Shown here piece by piece: positions 18,094 to 25,606 of a DNA stretch of 64,000 nucleotides; position 1 is the stretch's first letter; the number at the start of each line of letters is the position of its first letter. The stretch spans positions 186,001 through 250,000 of the forward strand of contig JAIUNI010000008.1 of NCBI GenBank assembly GCA_020161935.1, given 5' to 3'. Source of the stretch: Chloroflexota bacterium (lineage in GTDB: Bacteria > Chloroflexota > Anaerolineae > Aggregatilineales > Phototrophicaceae). The translations under genes were made by a program, and so were the position numbers. Below the pieces are notes generated by a model. That model was not told the origin of the DNA and did not search any database. It saw only the letters and a program-made list of their open reading frames with translations.

Positions 18094-18858
18094 TTATCGG
18101 TGAGCCAGTTCCCGTATCCGTGCCGCAATCGCCGCGTTGACTTCGAAGTGCGCTTCGAGGAACGCGAGTATCGCCAACGCCGACTCGCGGCTGCGGTCAT
18201 AGCCCTGTATGAAGGAGGGGAGACGAGCGGCGACATCGGGGAAGCGCTGCTCGAAACGGCGTTCGACACCGAATGGGTCGATCAGCGCGGGTTTTGCCTG
18301 TTCGATCTCACTTGCCATGTTCAAGATTTGGTCGACCGCGTAGTGCTGGATGAAGCGCGAGGCGGTGAGCTTTTCGCCGCGATGGTAGCGACCGAGGCCG
18401 ACATATAGGTTCGTCAGCGCCTCGCCCAAGCGCCACGCGATCAACTTGGGTCGGTGACTGGTCGTATCAACAGCGGGGGCAGCCAGCGCCGTATCAAAAT
18501 CCGCTGTCGCCCACACGATACGTCCCGCCGTGAACGGAATATTGGCGAGTTCACGCGGCTCGAACACCGCAAACTCGCAGAAGATGCCATCCTCGTACAG
18601 CGCCTTGTACCCATCTTCCGTGTTCATGAAGGAGTAAGCAATCGGGTTAGGTTCTGCCAGCCAATCGAGGTTCGCGAGGTAGCTCTGTTTTGCTCCCTCG
18701 CGCACGATGACGAAGAAGTCGAGGTCGGAATATGCATCTAATCGCGCCGTTTCTGTGCCTACTGAGCCGAGGCCGAGCAGCGCCAGCGCCGTATCGCGCT
18801 TACTGAGCGAGTGACCGATGGCATCCAACCGGGCGAGGAGTTGTTGGGGTGTCGTCAA
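18094..18858 (-). CDS. Nucleotidyltransferase of the MNT/aminoglycoside-adenylyltransferase type
   Basis: The 254-residue protein has the polymerase-beta fold signature near its start, LGSVGTETARLDAYSDLDFF (GS...SDLDF), with a third acidic residue in FCEFAVFE. A helical C-terminal domain follows (SRFIQHYAVDQIL). Such enzymes transfer a nucleoside monophosphate to small molecules (lincosamide or aminoglycoside nucleotidyltransferases) or proteins (MNT antitoxins). Its ATG overlaps the stop of a membrane protein gene by four bases, so the pair is coupled. It lacks the sequence pattern of cGAS-like CD-NTases. Function is open. Confidence 0.75.
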   Translation of the reverse strand: MTTPQQLLARLDAIGHSLSKRDTALALLGLGSVGTETARLDAYSDLDFFVIVREGAKQSYLANLDWLAEPNPIAYSFMNTEDGYKALYEDGIFCEFAVFEPRELANIPFTAGRIVWATADFDTALAAPAVDTTSHRPKLIAWRLGEALTNLYVGLGRYHRGEKLTASRFIQHYAVDQILNMASEIEQAKPALIDPFGVERRFEQRFPDVAARLPSFIQGYDRSRESALAILAFLEAHFEVNAAIAARIRELAHR

Positions 18859-19499
18859 ATAATCTTTGCTCCAATAAGTAGAATCACTAAAAGATAACTT
18901 AACATCGTGGTTAGGTAAATAGTGGTTGTTGCGACATCGTGTTGAACAAAGGTAATTTCATGAAGTGCGAACCAATAGTTGGGCTTCCATGGAAAGTGCC
19001 GCCATATCTTATAGTAGCGCCAATATGCTCTGAACTTAAATTTGAATACGGGAATCCTCAGGATAAATTTTAGAATTCTCAAAGGTTTAGAGCTTTTGCG
19101 CCCCAAAAACTGTCCGGTATCCATTCCCAATTCCACTTCAATTCGACGGGCGCGGCTAATTAAGTCATCGTAAAGTTCGGAGTTACGGCGATCATACAAA
19201 AATATTGCAATCGTGATGATCAAGCCGAAACCGGCAGCAAAAATTCTTGAAATAGACGAGAGACCTTTTCCCGCTTCATCCATTGACAATAAACTTACTA
19301 ACAACACCCCAGAAATCGCAGGGACAAGACCTAATAATTTGAAGCGCACATCCGTCAACATGCGCCAGTTGTTACCGATTTCGTTGTAGAGTGTGAGCAA
19401 TACAGCTTCATGAGGATGGGGTTTTACGTATGGTTTGAAAAGCGGTAATTGAGTACTCTTATATGCACGATTGGCTTGTTCTTGCTTTAGCGTTGGCAT
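18855..19499 (-). CDS. Membrane protein with SLATT-like architecture, coupled to the nucleotidyltransferase
   Basis: The start at 19499 has AAGGT just upstream; the product is 214 residues. A cytosolic N-terminus with NEIGNNWRMLTDVRFKLLG leads into two adjacent membrane helices (about 57-75 and 84-101), then a charged helix with YDRRNSELYDDLISRARRIE, a basic aromatic stretch, and a last membrane helix near the C-terminus. Two close helices followed by a helical cytosolic part recall SLATT-type effector proteins, but I do not recognise the exact family. It is richer in A and T than its neighbours and is translationally coupled to the nucleotidyltransferase. Confidence 0.65.
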   Translation of the reverse strand: MPTLKQEQANRAYKSTQLPLFKPYVKPHPHEAVLLTLYNEIGNNWRMLTDVRFKLLGLVPAISGVLLVSLLSMDEAGKGLSSISRIFAAGFGLIITIAIFLYDRRNSELYDDLISRARRIEVELGMDTGQFLGRKSSKPLRILKFILRIPVFKFKFRAYWRYYKIWRHFPWKPNYWFALHEITFVQHDVATTTIYLTTMLSYLLVILLIGAKII

Positions 19500-19529
19500 A
19501 AAATACCTTAAAATATGCAATATATTTTA

Positions 19530-20444
19530 TTATACCATTCCTGCCGCAACCCGCACGGTCGCGACATGAATATCCGCGATGTCATCTACGTTTCGCGCGT
19601 AGCCACCGGCCATCGTGATCGCGACCGGCAGCCGTTGGGCTTTACATAACCCCAGCACCAGTTCGTCACGCTGGCGCAAGCCGTCTTTCGTCAATTTTAA
19701 CCGGCCTAAACGGTCACCTTCAAACGGGTCAGCCCCCGCGAGATAAATCACCAGATCGGCGCTGCTCATCGCCAGCGCCCGCTGGATACCTTCTTCGAGA
19801 ATATCCAAATATACCTGATCGCCTGTTCCGTCCAGCAGTTCAACATCCATATCGCTCTGCTCTTTGTGGTAGGGGAAATTCTTTTCACCATGAATAGAAA
19901 AGGTGAAAACCGTCGGGTCGTCACGCAGGATGGCGGCTGTACCATTGCCCTGATGCACATCGCAGTCCAGCACCACCACCCGCCGCACACGCCCCTCGGC
20001 CTGCATGGTGCGGGCAGCAATCGCACTGTCATTAAACACACAGTAGCCTTCGCCGTGGTCACGGAAGGCATGGTGCGTCCCACCCGCGAGGTTGACTGCC
20101 ATCCCCTCGACAAGTGCCACACGGCAGGCCGCCATCGTCGCGCCGGACGAACGGCGCGAACGTTCAACCATTTCCGGTGTCCACGGGAAGCCGATCCGCC
20201 GTATTTCCTTCGCGCTGAGTGCGCCGGTTTTCACACGCTCCAAGTAATCGGCATCGTGCGCCCGTAGGATGTCCTCGTCGGTTGCCGCATCCGGCACACG
20301 CAAATCTTCGGGGCGAATGACCCCTTCGCTGATGACGCGCTCGCGCAGCAAGCCGTACTTCCGCATCGGGAAGCGGTGGTCAGCGGGCAGCGGCAGGACG
20401 AAGTGGTCAGTATAAAAACACTTAAGCGCCATTTTGTCGGTCAT
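19530..20444 (-). CDS. Histone-deacetylase-family (AcuC-like) amidohydrolase
   Basis: The protein has about 304 residues; starts at 20444 and 20432 are both possible. Zinc-deacetylase motifs are in place: GGTHHAF, CVFNDSAIAA, VVLDCDVHQGNGTA (metal-binding D and H), YLAGADPFEGDRLGRLKLT and the GGY near the end. Bacterial members remove acetyl groups from proteins (AcuC on acetyl-CoA synthetase) or from polyamines and acetylated small molecules. No acetyl-CoA synthetase is nearby, so the substrate is not indicated. Confidence 0.87.
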   Translation of the reverse strand: MTDKMALKCFYTDHFVLPLPADHRFPMRKYGLLRERVISEGVIRPEDLRVPDAATDEDILRAHDADYLERVKTGALSAKEIRRIGFPWTPEMVERSRRSSGATMAACRVALVEGMAVNLAGGTHHAFRDHGEGYCVFNDSAIAARTMQAEGRVRRVVVLDCDVHQGNGTAAILRDDPTVFTFSIHGEKNFPYHKEQSDMDVELLDGTGDQVYLDILEEGIQRALAMSSADLVIYLAGADPFEGDRLGRLKLTKDGLRQRDELVLGLCKAQRLPVAITMAGGYARNVDDIADIHVATVRVAAGMV

Positions 20445-20858
20445 CACCAAAATGAGTAAGTTGATACATCGCCATCAGCCCTCGCCTATTGTCTGCATAT
20501 TAGCCAAATATCCTAGTCCCATATCATCCAAGTGTACGATGATGCTTTCACAGATGCGTTTATGATTGAAATAGCCTTCAGTAACACACTACTAAGATAA
20601 CTCGTGACAGACCTAACCATCATGTTATCCGCCTCGTGTCGTGTTTTTCGTCAGTTTCAACACCGTTTTTACTGAAAATTCGTGCATATTGGACAGGCAG
20701 AATTAACACTTTTGCAATCCATTCTGCCGTATATTAGGGGTATAAGGCTGTTCAAATGAGATGTAGAAGGTCTTTTGTAACAGTCCGGCAGGGTTTGGTT
20801 CTCAGGTATACGGCGACAGGCAACGGTCAAATTAATAGTAGTTTCAGGAGCAAAAAAT
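20445..20858. other. Intergenic region, divergent
   Basis: About 410 bases between the deacetylase gene and the second small-family gene. No open frame, tRNA or clear hairpin is seen. The only clear element is AGGAG shortly before the ATG at 20859. Confidence 0.5.
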
Positions 20859-21224
20859 ATGGCTACGACCATTCCGTTGTTTATGGACGACGTTGATTTT
20901 TACCGTCACTGGCATCCACAATCCGAACGCTTCGCGGCGGGTGACTGCCTCGCGACCGCCCTGATGACTGGTTGGACGCTCAAAGCCCCCATTATCAATG
21001 ACGTGTACTGGTGCATGGGTTCGCGGCAGGTAAACGTCTATCACTGCAATCTGGTTCGCGACGAAGAGACCCTGCATATGCCGGTCATCGGCAACCCGTA
21101 TATGGATCGGCTCATCCACCAAATGGAACTGCCGGTGATCGTCTCGGAAGAACCCAAGCAGTTCCTCCTGCAAGCGGTCGCACCTGCCCCAGTTCAACTG
21201 GAAAAGGTATCGGTCGAGCAGTAA
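20859..21224 (+). CDS. Small unrecognised protein, member 2 of a duplicated family
   Basis: The 121-residue soluble protein has AGGAG upstream of the ATG. Residues ~10-95 align with the product of 15238-15555: YRHWHPQSERFAAGDCL, TAL..GW, GSRQVNVYH, and MPVIGNPYMDRLIHQMELPV. Differences lie mainly at both ends; this copy has a longer C-terminal tail (FLLQAVAPAPVQLEKV). No known family is recognised. The 5-kb separation and strong divergence between invariant blocks suggest an old duplication with both copies under selection. Confidence 0.75.
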   Translation: MATTIPLFMDDVDFYRHWHPQSERFAAGDCLATALMTGWTLKAPIINDVYWCMGSRQVNVYHCNLVRDEETLHMPVIGNPYMDRLIHQMELPVIVSEEPKQFLLQAVAPAPVQLEKVSVEQ

Positions 21225-21274
21225 GCAGTCGTTATTTGACACTTCTAAAGGTGCGGCGAATAGGCTGCATCTTT

Positions 21275-21829
21275 TTATTTCCCCCACCAGCGCAAGATTG
21301 TGCTGCCATCGGTGAAGCCCAGCGGCAGGAGTGCGCCCAGCGAAAACACCAGTAGGTTATCGAGGAACAGGAACAGCGCGACCCATTCAATCGTTGGCGA
21401 TAAGTGGGGTTCACTGCTGCCGAGGGTGAACGTACCGCTGGCAAACAGATACAGTAGGCCAGCCGCAATCGTCAGTGCGAAACTGAGCAGCGGCCCACCC
21501 AACGCTCGCCGGATATGAGTGCGCCCCGGCAGCGGCGGCTCGTCCTTCGGGTACACCGACAGCCCCAACGGCCCCCAAAATGCCACGCCGCCCATCGGGT
21601 AGCCTGTGCGCCGCGCGGCAATGCTGTGGCCGAGTTGGTGAACCATCTCCGAGGCGTAGTGCAGGGCTGCCGCCACCAGCGCGCCGATAATCGCTTCACC
21701 CGCTGGCAGCTTCAATACGCCGATGGCAATCACCGCCAGCACCAACCAGATCACGAGTAGGGTGACAACCGCCGAAGGATACGCCGTCAGTCGCAGCCCC
21801 GCCAACCGGCCAAGTTCAATCCGTTTCAT
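21275..21829 (-). CDS. M50/site-2-protease-like membrane protein with altered active site
   Basis: The 184-residue protein has four or more membrane helices and the overall layout of an S2P metalloprotease. The zinc motif reads HQLGH in EMVHQLGHSIAARRTG, so the catalytic Glu of HExxH is Gln. The second motif is present in relaxed form as LPLGFTDGSTI, with the metal-binding Asp kept. It may bind zinc without cutting, acting as a chaperone or pseudoprotease. It is the third gene after the nucleoside hydrolase and Nudix genes, 14 bases downstream. Confidence 0.7.
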   Translation of the reverse strand: MKRIELGRLAGLRLTAYPSAVVTLLVIWLVLAVIAIGVLKLPAGEAIIGALVAAALHYASEMVHQLGHSIAARRTGYPMGGVAFWGPLGLSVYPKDEPPLPGRTHIRRALGGPLLSFALTIAAGLLYLFASGTFTLGSSEPHLSPTIEWVALFLFLDNLLVFSLGALLPLGFTDGSTILRWWGK

Positions 21830-21843
21830 CGCATCCTACCTGT

Positions 21844-22380
21844 TTACAAATACAGCAGCGCCAGCGCCACGTTCGCCGACCACGCCAGCACCTTGAATGC
21901 ACCCGCCCGTAACGCCGCTTCCACTTCTGGCCGGTCGAGCAGCACCATCTCCTGCTCCTCAAGGTCATCCGCGTGGATGTCGTGGGTTTTGACCGCGCCC
22001 TTCGCCAAAAAGAGATGCGCCACACCCGCCCCACGGTTGCCATCCACCGCGTAATTGCCGAGGTTCACCCATTCTGCCGCCGTGTAACCGGTTTCCTCGC
22101 GCAGTTCGCGCTGCGCCGCCGTCAGTGCGTCTTCACCGGGTTCGAGGTAGCCGCCCACCGGCGCGAGTGACACCCCTTCCACCGCGTATTTGACCTGCTG
22201 GAAGCAAATAAAGCGCCCAACCTCGGTAACAGCGACGACGTTGATGTATTCCGGCAGGATAATCCACGTCCAGTCATCAATCACCTTGCCGTTCGGCAGT
22301 TCCAGCGTCCGGTACTCCACCGTCGCCCACTTACCATTCTCCAGCACCGTTTTCTTACTCAGCGTTTTCCATGCTTGCAT
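21844..22380 (-). CDS. Nudix hydrolase (ADP-ribose pyrophosphatase-like)
   Basis: The 178-residue protein has a complete Nudix box, G-x5-E-x7-RELREETG, in GGYLEPGEDALTAAQREL followed by REETGY, binding magnesium at the glutamates. The N-terminal strands (VLENGKWATVEYRTLELPNG) resemble the ADP-sugar pyrophosphatase branch. It overlaps the upstream nucleoside hydrolase gene by 26 bases. The two together would fit salvage or clean-up of nucleosides and ADP-ribose-like compounds; this is inference. Confidence 0.85.
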   Translation of the reverse strand: MQAWKTLSKKTVLENGKWATVEYRTLELPNGKVIDDWTWIILPEYINVVAVTEVGRFICFQQVKYAVEGVSLAPVGGYLEPGEDALTAAQRELREETGYTAAEWVNLGNYAVDGNRGAGVAHLFLAKGAVKTHDIHADDLEEQEMVLLDRPEVEAALRAGAFKVLAWSANVALALLYL

Positions 22381-23353
22381 AGTATTCCTTTTGCGGTTCT
22401 GTCGATTTTGTCGCCTCAGCAGTCACGTCAAAGACCTGCCACAGCATTGCTTCAAACGCCGCTGGCTCAAACGCGGTACACACCTGTACCTCACTGCCAG
22501 TCTCGTCCTCAACCACCCGCCCGATCTGGCTCCCCGCATCTTGGATCACCCGCAGCCGCCGCGTTTCAAATGTGGCTTGCTCAGGGTGTGTCGCAATCGT
22601 CGCCGTGACCAAATCCCACAGGGTCAGTTGTCGCTTGCCGCCCAATCGCTTCACCCGCTTCACCACCCGCGCCACGAAGTCATCCAGCGGGGTAAGTGGC
22701 TCATCCGTCAGCAGGTGATACACATCATCCGTCAGCGGCAGGGTGTTGGTCACATCCAACGGAATCAACGTTACCGGTGCGCCGGAGCGAAGCACCACAT
22801 CCGCCGCATAATAATCCACATAAATATTCCATTCTGCCCAACGGTTCTCGGTTTTGGGCAGCATCTCCGCCAGATTACCCGCCGTATTCAGCGCACCGCC
22901 CATCACGTAAATCATCTCAATCTGTTCCGCCAGTGCCGGATATTCGAGCAGCATTTCGGCAACGTTCGTCAGCGGCCCCAGTGTCAGCAATGTCACCTTC
23001 TCCCGCGACGAAGCAATCTCATTCGCCAAAAAGTGGTACGCGGGTGCGTGCCACGGCTTCTGCTGAGTTTTGGGTAAGAATAACCCCAAACGGAAATCCA
23101 TCACAAGCCGCACGAACAACGGGAAGCGGTGCTGACCTTGTAGCGGCGTGGTACGCCCGCTCGTCACCGGCACCTCGCACTGACCCAATTGCAGCAGCCG
23201 CAGCACCGTATCCACCCCCGCCCGCGCATGTACCTCGCCCGTACCGGCAACCGTCACGCCGCGCAGGTCAACCGAGTCACACTGCATCAGGTAAGCCAGC
23301 GCCAGCCAATCGTCAAACGCACAGTCCGTATCAACAATGAATGGAATCGCCAT
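22355..23353 (-). CDS. Inosine-uridine-preferring nucleoside hydrolase
   Basis: The start at 23353 is supported by AGAGG; the product is 332 residues. The N-terminal calcium site reads FIVDTDCAFDDWLAL, matching DxDxxxDD although the usual DTDPG is DTDCA. LTLGPLTNVAEML and YVMGGALNTAGN are further family signatures, and the C-terminal D in LWDLVTA completes the metal site. Such enzymes split ribonucleosides to base and ribose. It is the first gene of the nucleoside hydrolase-Nudix-M50-like unit. Confidence 0.87.
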   Translation of the reverse strand: MAIPFIVDTDCAFDDWLALAYLMQCDSVDLRGVTVAGTGEVHARAGVDTVLRLLQLGQCEVPVTSGRTTPLQGQHRFPLFVRLVMDFRLGLFLPKTQQKPWHAPAYHFLANEIASSREKVTLLTLGPLTNVAEMLLEYPALAEQIEMIYVMGGALNTAGNLAEMLPKTENRWAEWNIYVDYYAADVVLRSGAPVTLIPLDVTNTLPLTDDVYHLLTDEPLTPLDDFVARVVKRVKRLGGKRQLTLWDLVTATIATHPEQATFETRRLRVIQDAGSQIGRVVEDETGSEVQVCTAFEPAAFEAMLWQVFDVTAEATKSTEPQKEYYASMENAE

Positions 23354-23470
23354 AAAAAATACCTCTAAATTTAGGAAAAGTAGTTTATAACGCATAATTA
23401 CTATAAAGTAATAAAATTTCTTTATTTATTACACCGTAATTACATAGCTATCAGTATCGCAATATAGAGC

Positions 23471-23989
23471 CTAATCCGAATCTGTCAATTCGTAGATATG
23501 GGTCGGCAGGCCATGTTCATCCGGCTCGCTGCGGTTGTACACGAAGCCGAGCTTGTTCGCCACCCGTATCGAGGCCGTGTTCGCCGGATCTATCGTGACG
23601 ATGATGCGTTTCAGGCTGTACGTTTCGAAGCCATAAGCCAGCATCGCCGCGCCGACCTCGGTTGCCAGCCCCTGCCCCCAAACCGCCTTCTTGAAGCTGT
23701 AGATCAGTTCCGCGTCGTCCGGTGGTTCCGCCAGTTCCGAGCGCACCAACCCGCAGAAGCCAATGAACGCCCCATCGCGCTTATCAATCACCGCCGAGCA
23801 GCCGTAGCCTTTGGTGGCATAGTTATGTATCGACACCTGTATCCACTTGTCGCTCAACTCGCGCGAAAGTGGTTTATTGTCGCCCATGTACTGCATCAGT
23901 TCCGCGTCACCCGTCACCGCATAAAAGCTGTCGCTGTCGGCTTCCGTCAGGTGGCGAACGATGGTGCGTGCGGTTTCAAAGATCGTCAT
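23471..23989 (-). CDS. GNAT N-acetyltransferase (RimJ/RimL-like)
   Basis: The 172-residue protein opens TARTIVRHLTEADSDSFY and ends with KRIIVTIDPANTASIRVANK followed by LGF. Between them VWGQGLATEVGAAMLAYGF is the acetyl-CoA loop (Q/R-x-x-G-x-A/G). The pattern is that of the RimJ/RimL branch, which acetylates protein N-termini or small amines. It is last of three genes (Uma2, DUF1801, GNAT) spaced 8 and 21 bases apart. Confidence 0.85.
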   Translation of the reverse strand: MTIFETARTIVRHLTEADSDSFYAVTGDAELMQYMGDNKPLSRELSDKWIQVSIHNYATKGYGCSAVIDKRDGAFIGFCGLVRSELAEPPDDAELIYSFKKAVWGQGLATEVGAAMLAYGFETYSLKRIIVTIDPANTASIRVANKLGFVYNRSEPDEHGLPTHIYELTDSD

Positions 23990-24010
23990 GTTTTCCGCTC
24001 TGCATCCGTG

Positions 24011-24391
24011 TTATTTGTCATCAGCCAAAAACCGTTCGAGTTCAGCCACGCTGTCGAGTATAAGTTGCCGCAGCGCAGGCTTCTCTAAATCCCCAACCGA
24101 CCGCACTTTCACATGCCGCAGCAGTTTACCCGTTCCCTCAAGCAATCCGGTCGCATCCGGCAGCAGCGCCCCGCGATAAAAGCCGATGTTGATGCGGTCT
24201 TTTTGTGGCGCGATATACGCAAACCCCTCGGTCATCGTCTCACCCATCAGGTAGCTCACCGCCTTATAGCTGGCATACAAACGTTCATGGGCTTTGGGTA
24301 CCGCTGCTGCAATCATCTCCTGCGCCTTATTCGCCAGCGTCTGCACCTCAGCAGGATAAGCTGCGAGAAAGGCATCAATCTCTTGCGTCAT
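24011..24391 (-). CDS. DUF1801-family small protein
   Basis: The 126-residue protein has a perfect AGGAGG before the start. It reads as the DUF1801/YdhG-like fold: EIDAFLAAYPAEV, then YKAVSYLMGE, FAYIAPQKDRINIGFYRGA and a last helix ALRQLILDSVAEL. Proteins of this fold are common and mostly uncharacterised, and some relate to iron chaperones. It sits between the Uma2 and GNAT genes in one transcript. Confidence 0.75.
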   Translation of the reverse strand: MTQEIDAFLAAYPAEVQTLANKAQEMIAAAVPKAHERLYASYKAVSYLMGETMTEGFAYIAPQKDRINIGFYRGALLPDATGLLEGTGKLLRHVKVRSVGDLEKPALRQLILDSVAELERFLADDK

Positions 24392-24399
24392 ACCGCCTC

Positions 24400-25008
24400 C
24401 TACAAACTCTCGTCCGGTGCGCCAGAGAACAACTGCCCGACCGTCAGCGAAATCCCCGGCAGGCAGGCGAACATCACCACATCCTCGGCATTAAACTTCT
24501 TCAACGCGCCGTACTCGTCATTCACCGGCTGCGAATACAGTCGGAGCTGCTTTTTCCACGCATCGACCACCACATACTCCGGCACACCCGCTGTCGCATA
24601 TGCAGCCAGCTTCACCCCTTCGTCGTACCCCTTGTTGCTCGGCGAAAGCACCTCGGCGATCAAATCCGGCACACCGCGTATACGCTTATCCGCCATAATC
24701 CCTACGTTTGCCGCCGCGATGAATACCGCATCTGGCTGCGCGGGTGTCACGCCTGTCATAATTAACCCCACAGGCGCGAGAAACATGAAGCCTAGCTGCT
24801 TTTGCTTCGCTGGAATACCGACGTATTCATAAAACTGCTGCACGATCCACTGATGGTACAAGCTCGGCGACGTTGACATATACAGCACCCCATCAATGAT
24901 CTCGTAGCGGTTATCATCATCCGGCAGCCGTTCCCAGTCGGCAAGTGTCCACTGACCTTGAGGTGGCCCCTCAATCCGTTCCACGTCCGTTAGTATGGGT
25001 AAAACCAT
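24400..25008 (-). CDS. Uma2-family putative endonuclease (DUF820)
   Basis: The start at 25008 is preferred (GAGG nine bases upstream); the product is 202 residues. It carries RYEIIDGVLYMS, then PDAVFIA, GVPDLIAEVLSPSNKGYDEG and YVVVDAWKKQLRLY. The D...E-V-L-S-P-S-N pattern is the restriction-endonuclease-like core of Uma2/DUF820. These proteins are expanded in cyanobacteria and Chloroflexota, and their substrate is not known. First gene of the three-gene unit. Confidence 0.85.
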   Translation of the reverse strand: MVLPILTDVERIEGPPQGQWTLADWERLPDDDNRYEIIDGVLYMSTSPSLYHQWIVQQFYEYVGIPAKQKQLGFMFLAPVGLIMTGVTPAQPDAVFIAAANVGIMADKRIRGVPDLIAEVLSPSNKGYDEGVKLAAYATAGVPEYVVVDAWKKQLRLYSQPVNDEYGALKKFNAEDVVMFACLPGISLTVGQLFSGAPDESL

Positions 25009-25184
25009 CGTCTTGAACCTCAAACTCGCTTGCGCCTATTATACGCCAGTTCCCCCTGCACCGCTTGACAAATTATAACATTTGTTCTAAAATTAGACAG
25101 TAACTAATTTGAGGTAGCACCACACGAAGCGGTGGAACTGGTTTTCAAGCGAAAAAATCGTCATAAGCCAACTTTCGGCCTTTT

Positions 25185-25223
25185 CTCCCCTCGCCCTGAG
25201 GGAGAGGGGCTGGGGGTGAGGGC
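25185..25223. repeat. GC-rich palindromic repeat
   Basis: CCCCTCGCCCTGAGGGAGAG followed by GGGCTGGGGGTGAGGG can fold on itself. Related units occur at 28205-28252, 36005-36037 and 41468-41540, the first two of these inside coding genes. Confidence 0.6.
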
Positions 25224-25349
25224 TTAAAATAACCCTCCACCATTTAATGTAGTCCTACCTAATTTGACAGGAAGCCTCGTGAGCCTACCACCAATACTCT
25301 CGTCTTTCTCCTCCCAACTTGGCGCTCTTGACGATTGGTATTCACTTAT

Positions 25350-25550
25350 CTTTTCTTTGTGCCTTTGTGGTAAAAATGCTTTTGCACATTCGGCGGTATT
25401 CTCCCTCGCAACCGCTGCACAAACTGCAAATTCGGCACAGCGGTGGCAGCACGGGAGCAATCCGCTGAAATGACGCAACTTCAGCGGATGTGAGGGAGCG
25501 AGCCGCCAGACAATTCGGCGGAATTTGTGCAAAATTTGCAACGATTGAGA
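25350..25550. repeat. Dispersed repeat, copy 1 (second copy at 55011-55250)
   Basis: The order of blocks is the same in both copies: CTTTGTGCCTTTGTGGT, TTCGGCGGT, CTCCCTCG, CACGGGAGCAATCCGCTG, TTCAGCGGATG, GCCAGACAATTCGGCGGAA and AAATTTGC. Inner blocks ATCCGCTGAA and TTCAGCGGAT form a hairpin. Copies are diverged and differ in length by inner additions. No transposase is present. Confidence 0.7.
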
Positions 25551-25606
25551 CTCAATAACTATTGCTTTCTCTGTGCCTCTGTGTCATTGAGTCTTGGTGT
25601 TAAAAA

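Larger units (their letters stand above)
25024..25606. other. Repeat-filled spacer without genes
   Basis: About 580 bases made almost entirely of dispersed repeats: a GC-rich hairpin unit at 25185-25223, a short CTTTGTGCCTTTGTGGT-type repeat at 25353, and a longer unit at 25388-25545. No coding frame is convincing. A further short repeat at 25565-25600 runs directly into the 3' end of the next gene. Confidence 0.7.

Noticed and set aside
22190..23077. Long open frame opposite the nucleoside hydrolase
   Set aside because: Gln/His/Arg-rich antisense product of a well-supported gene.
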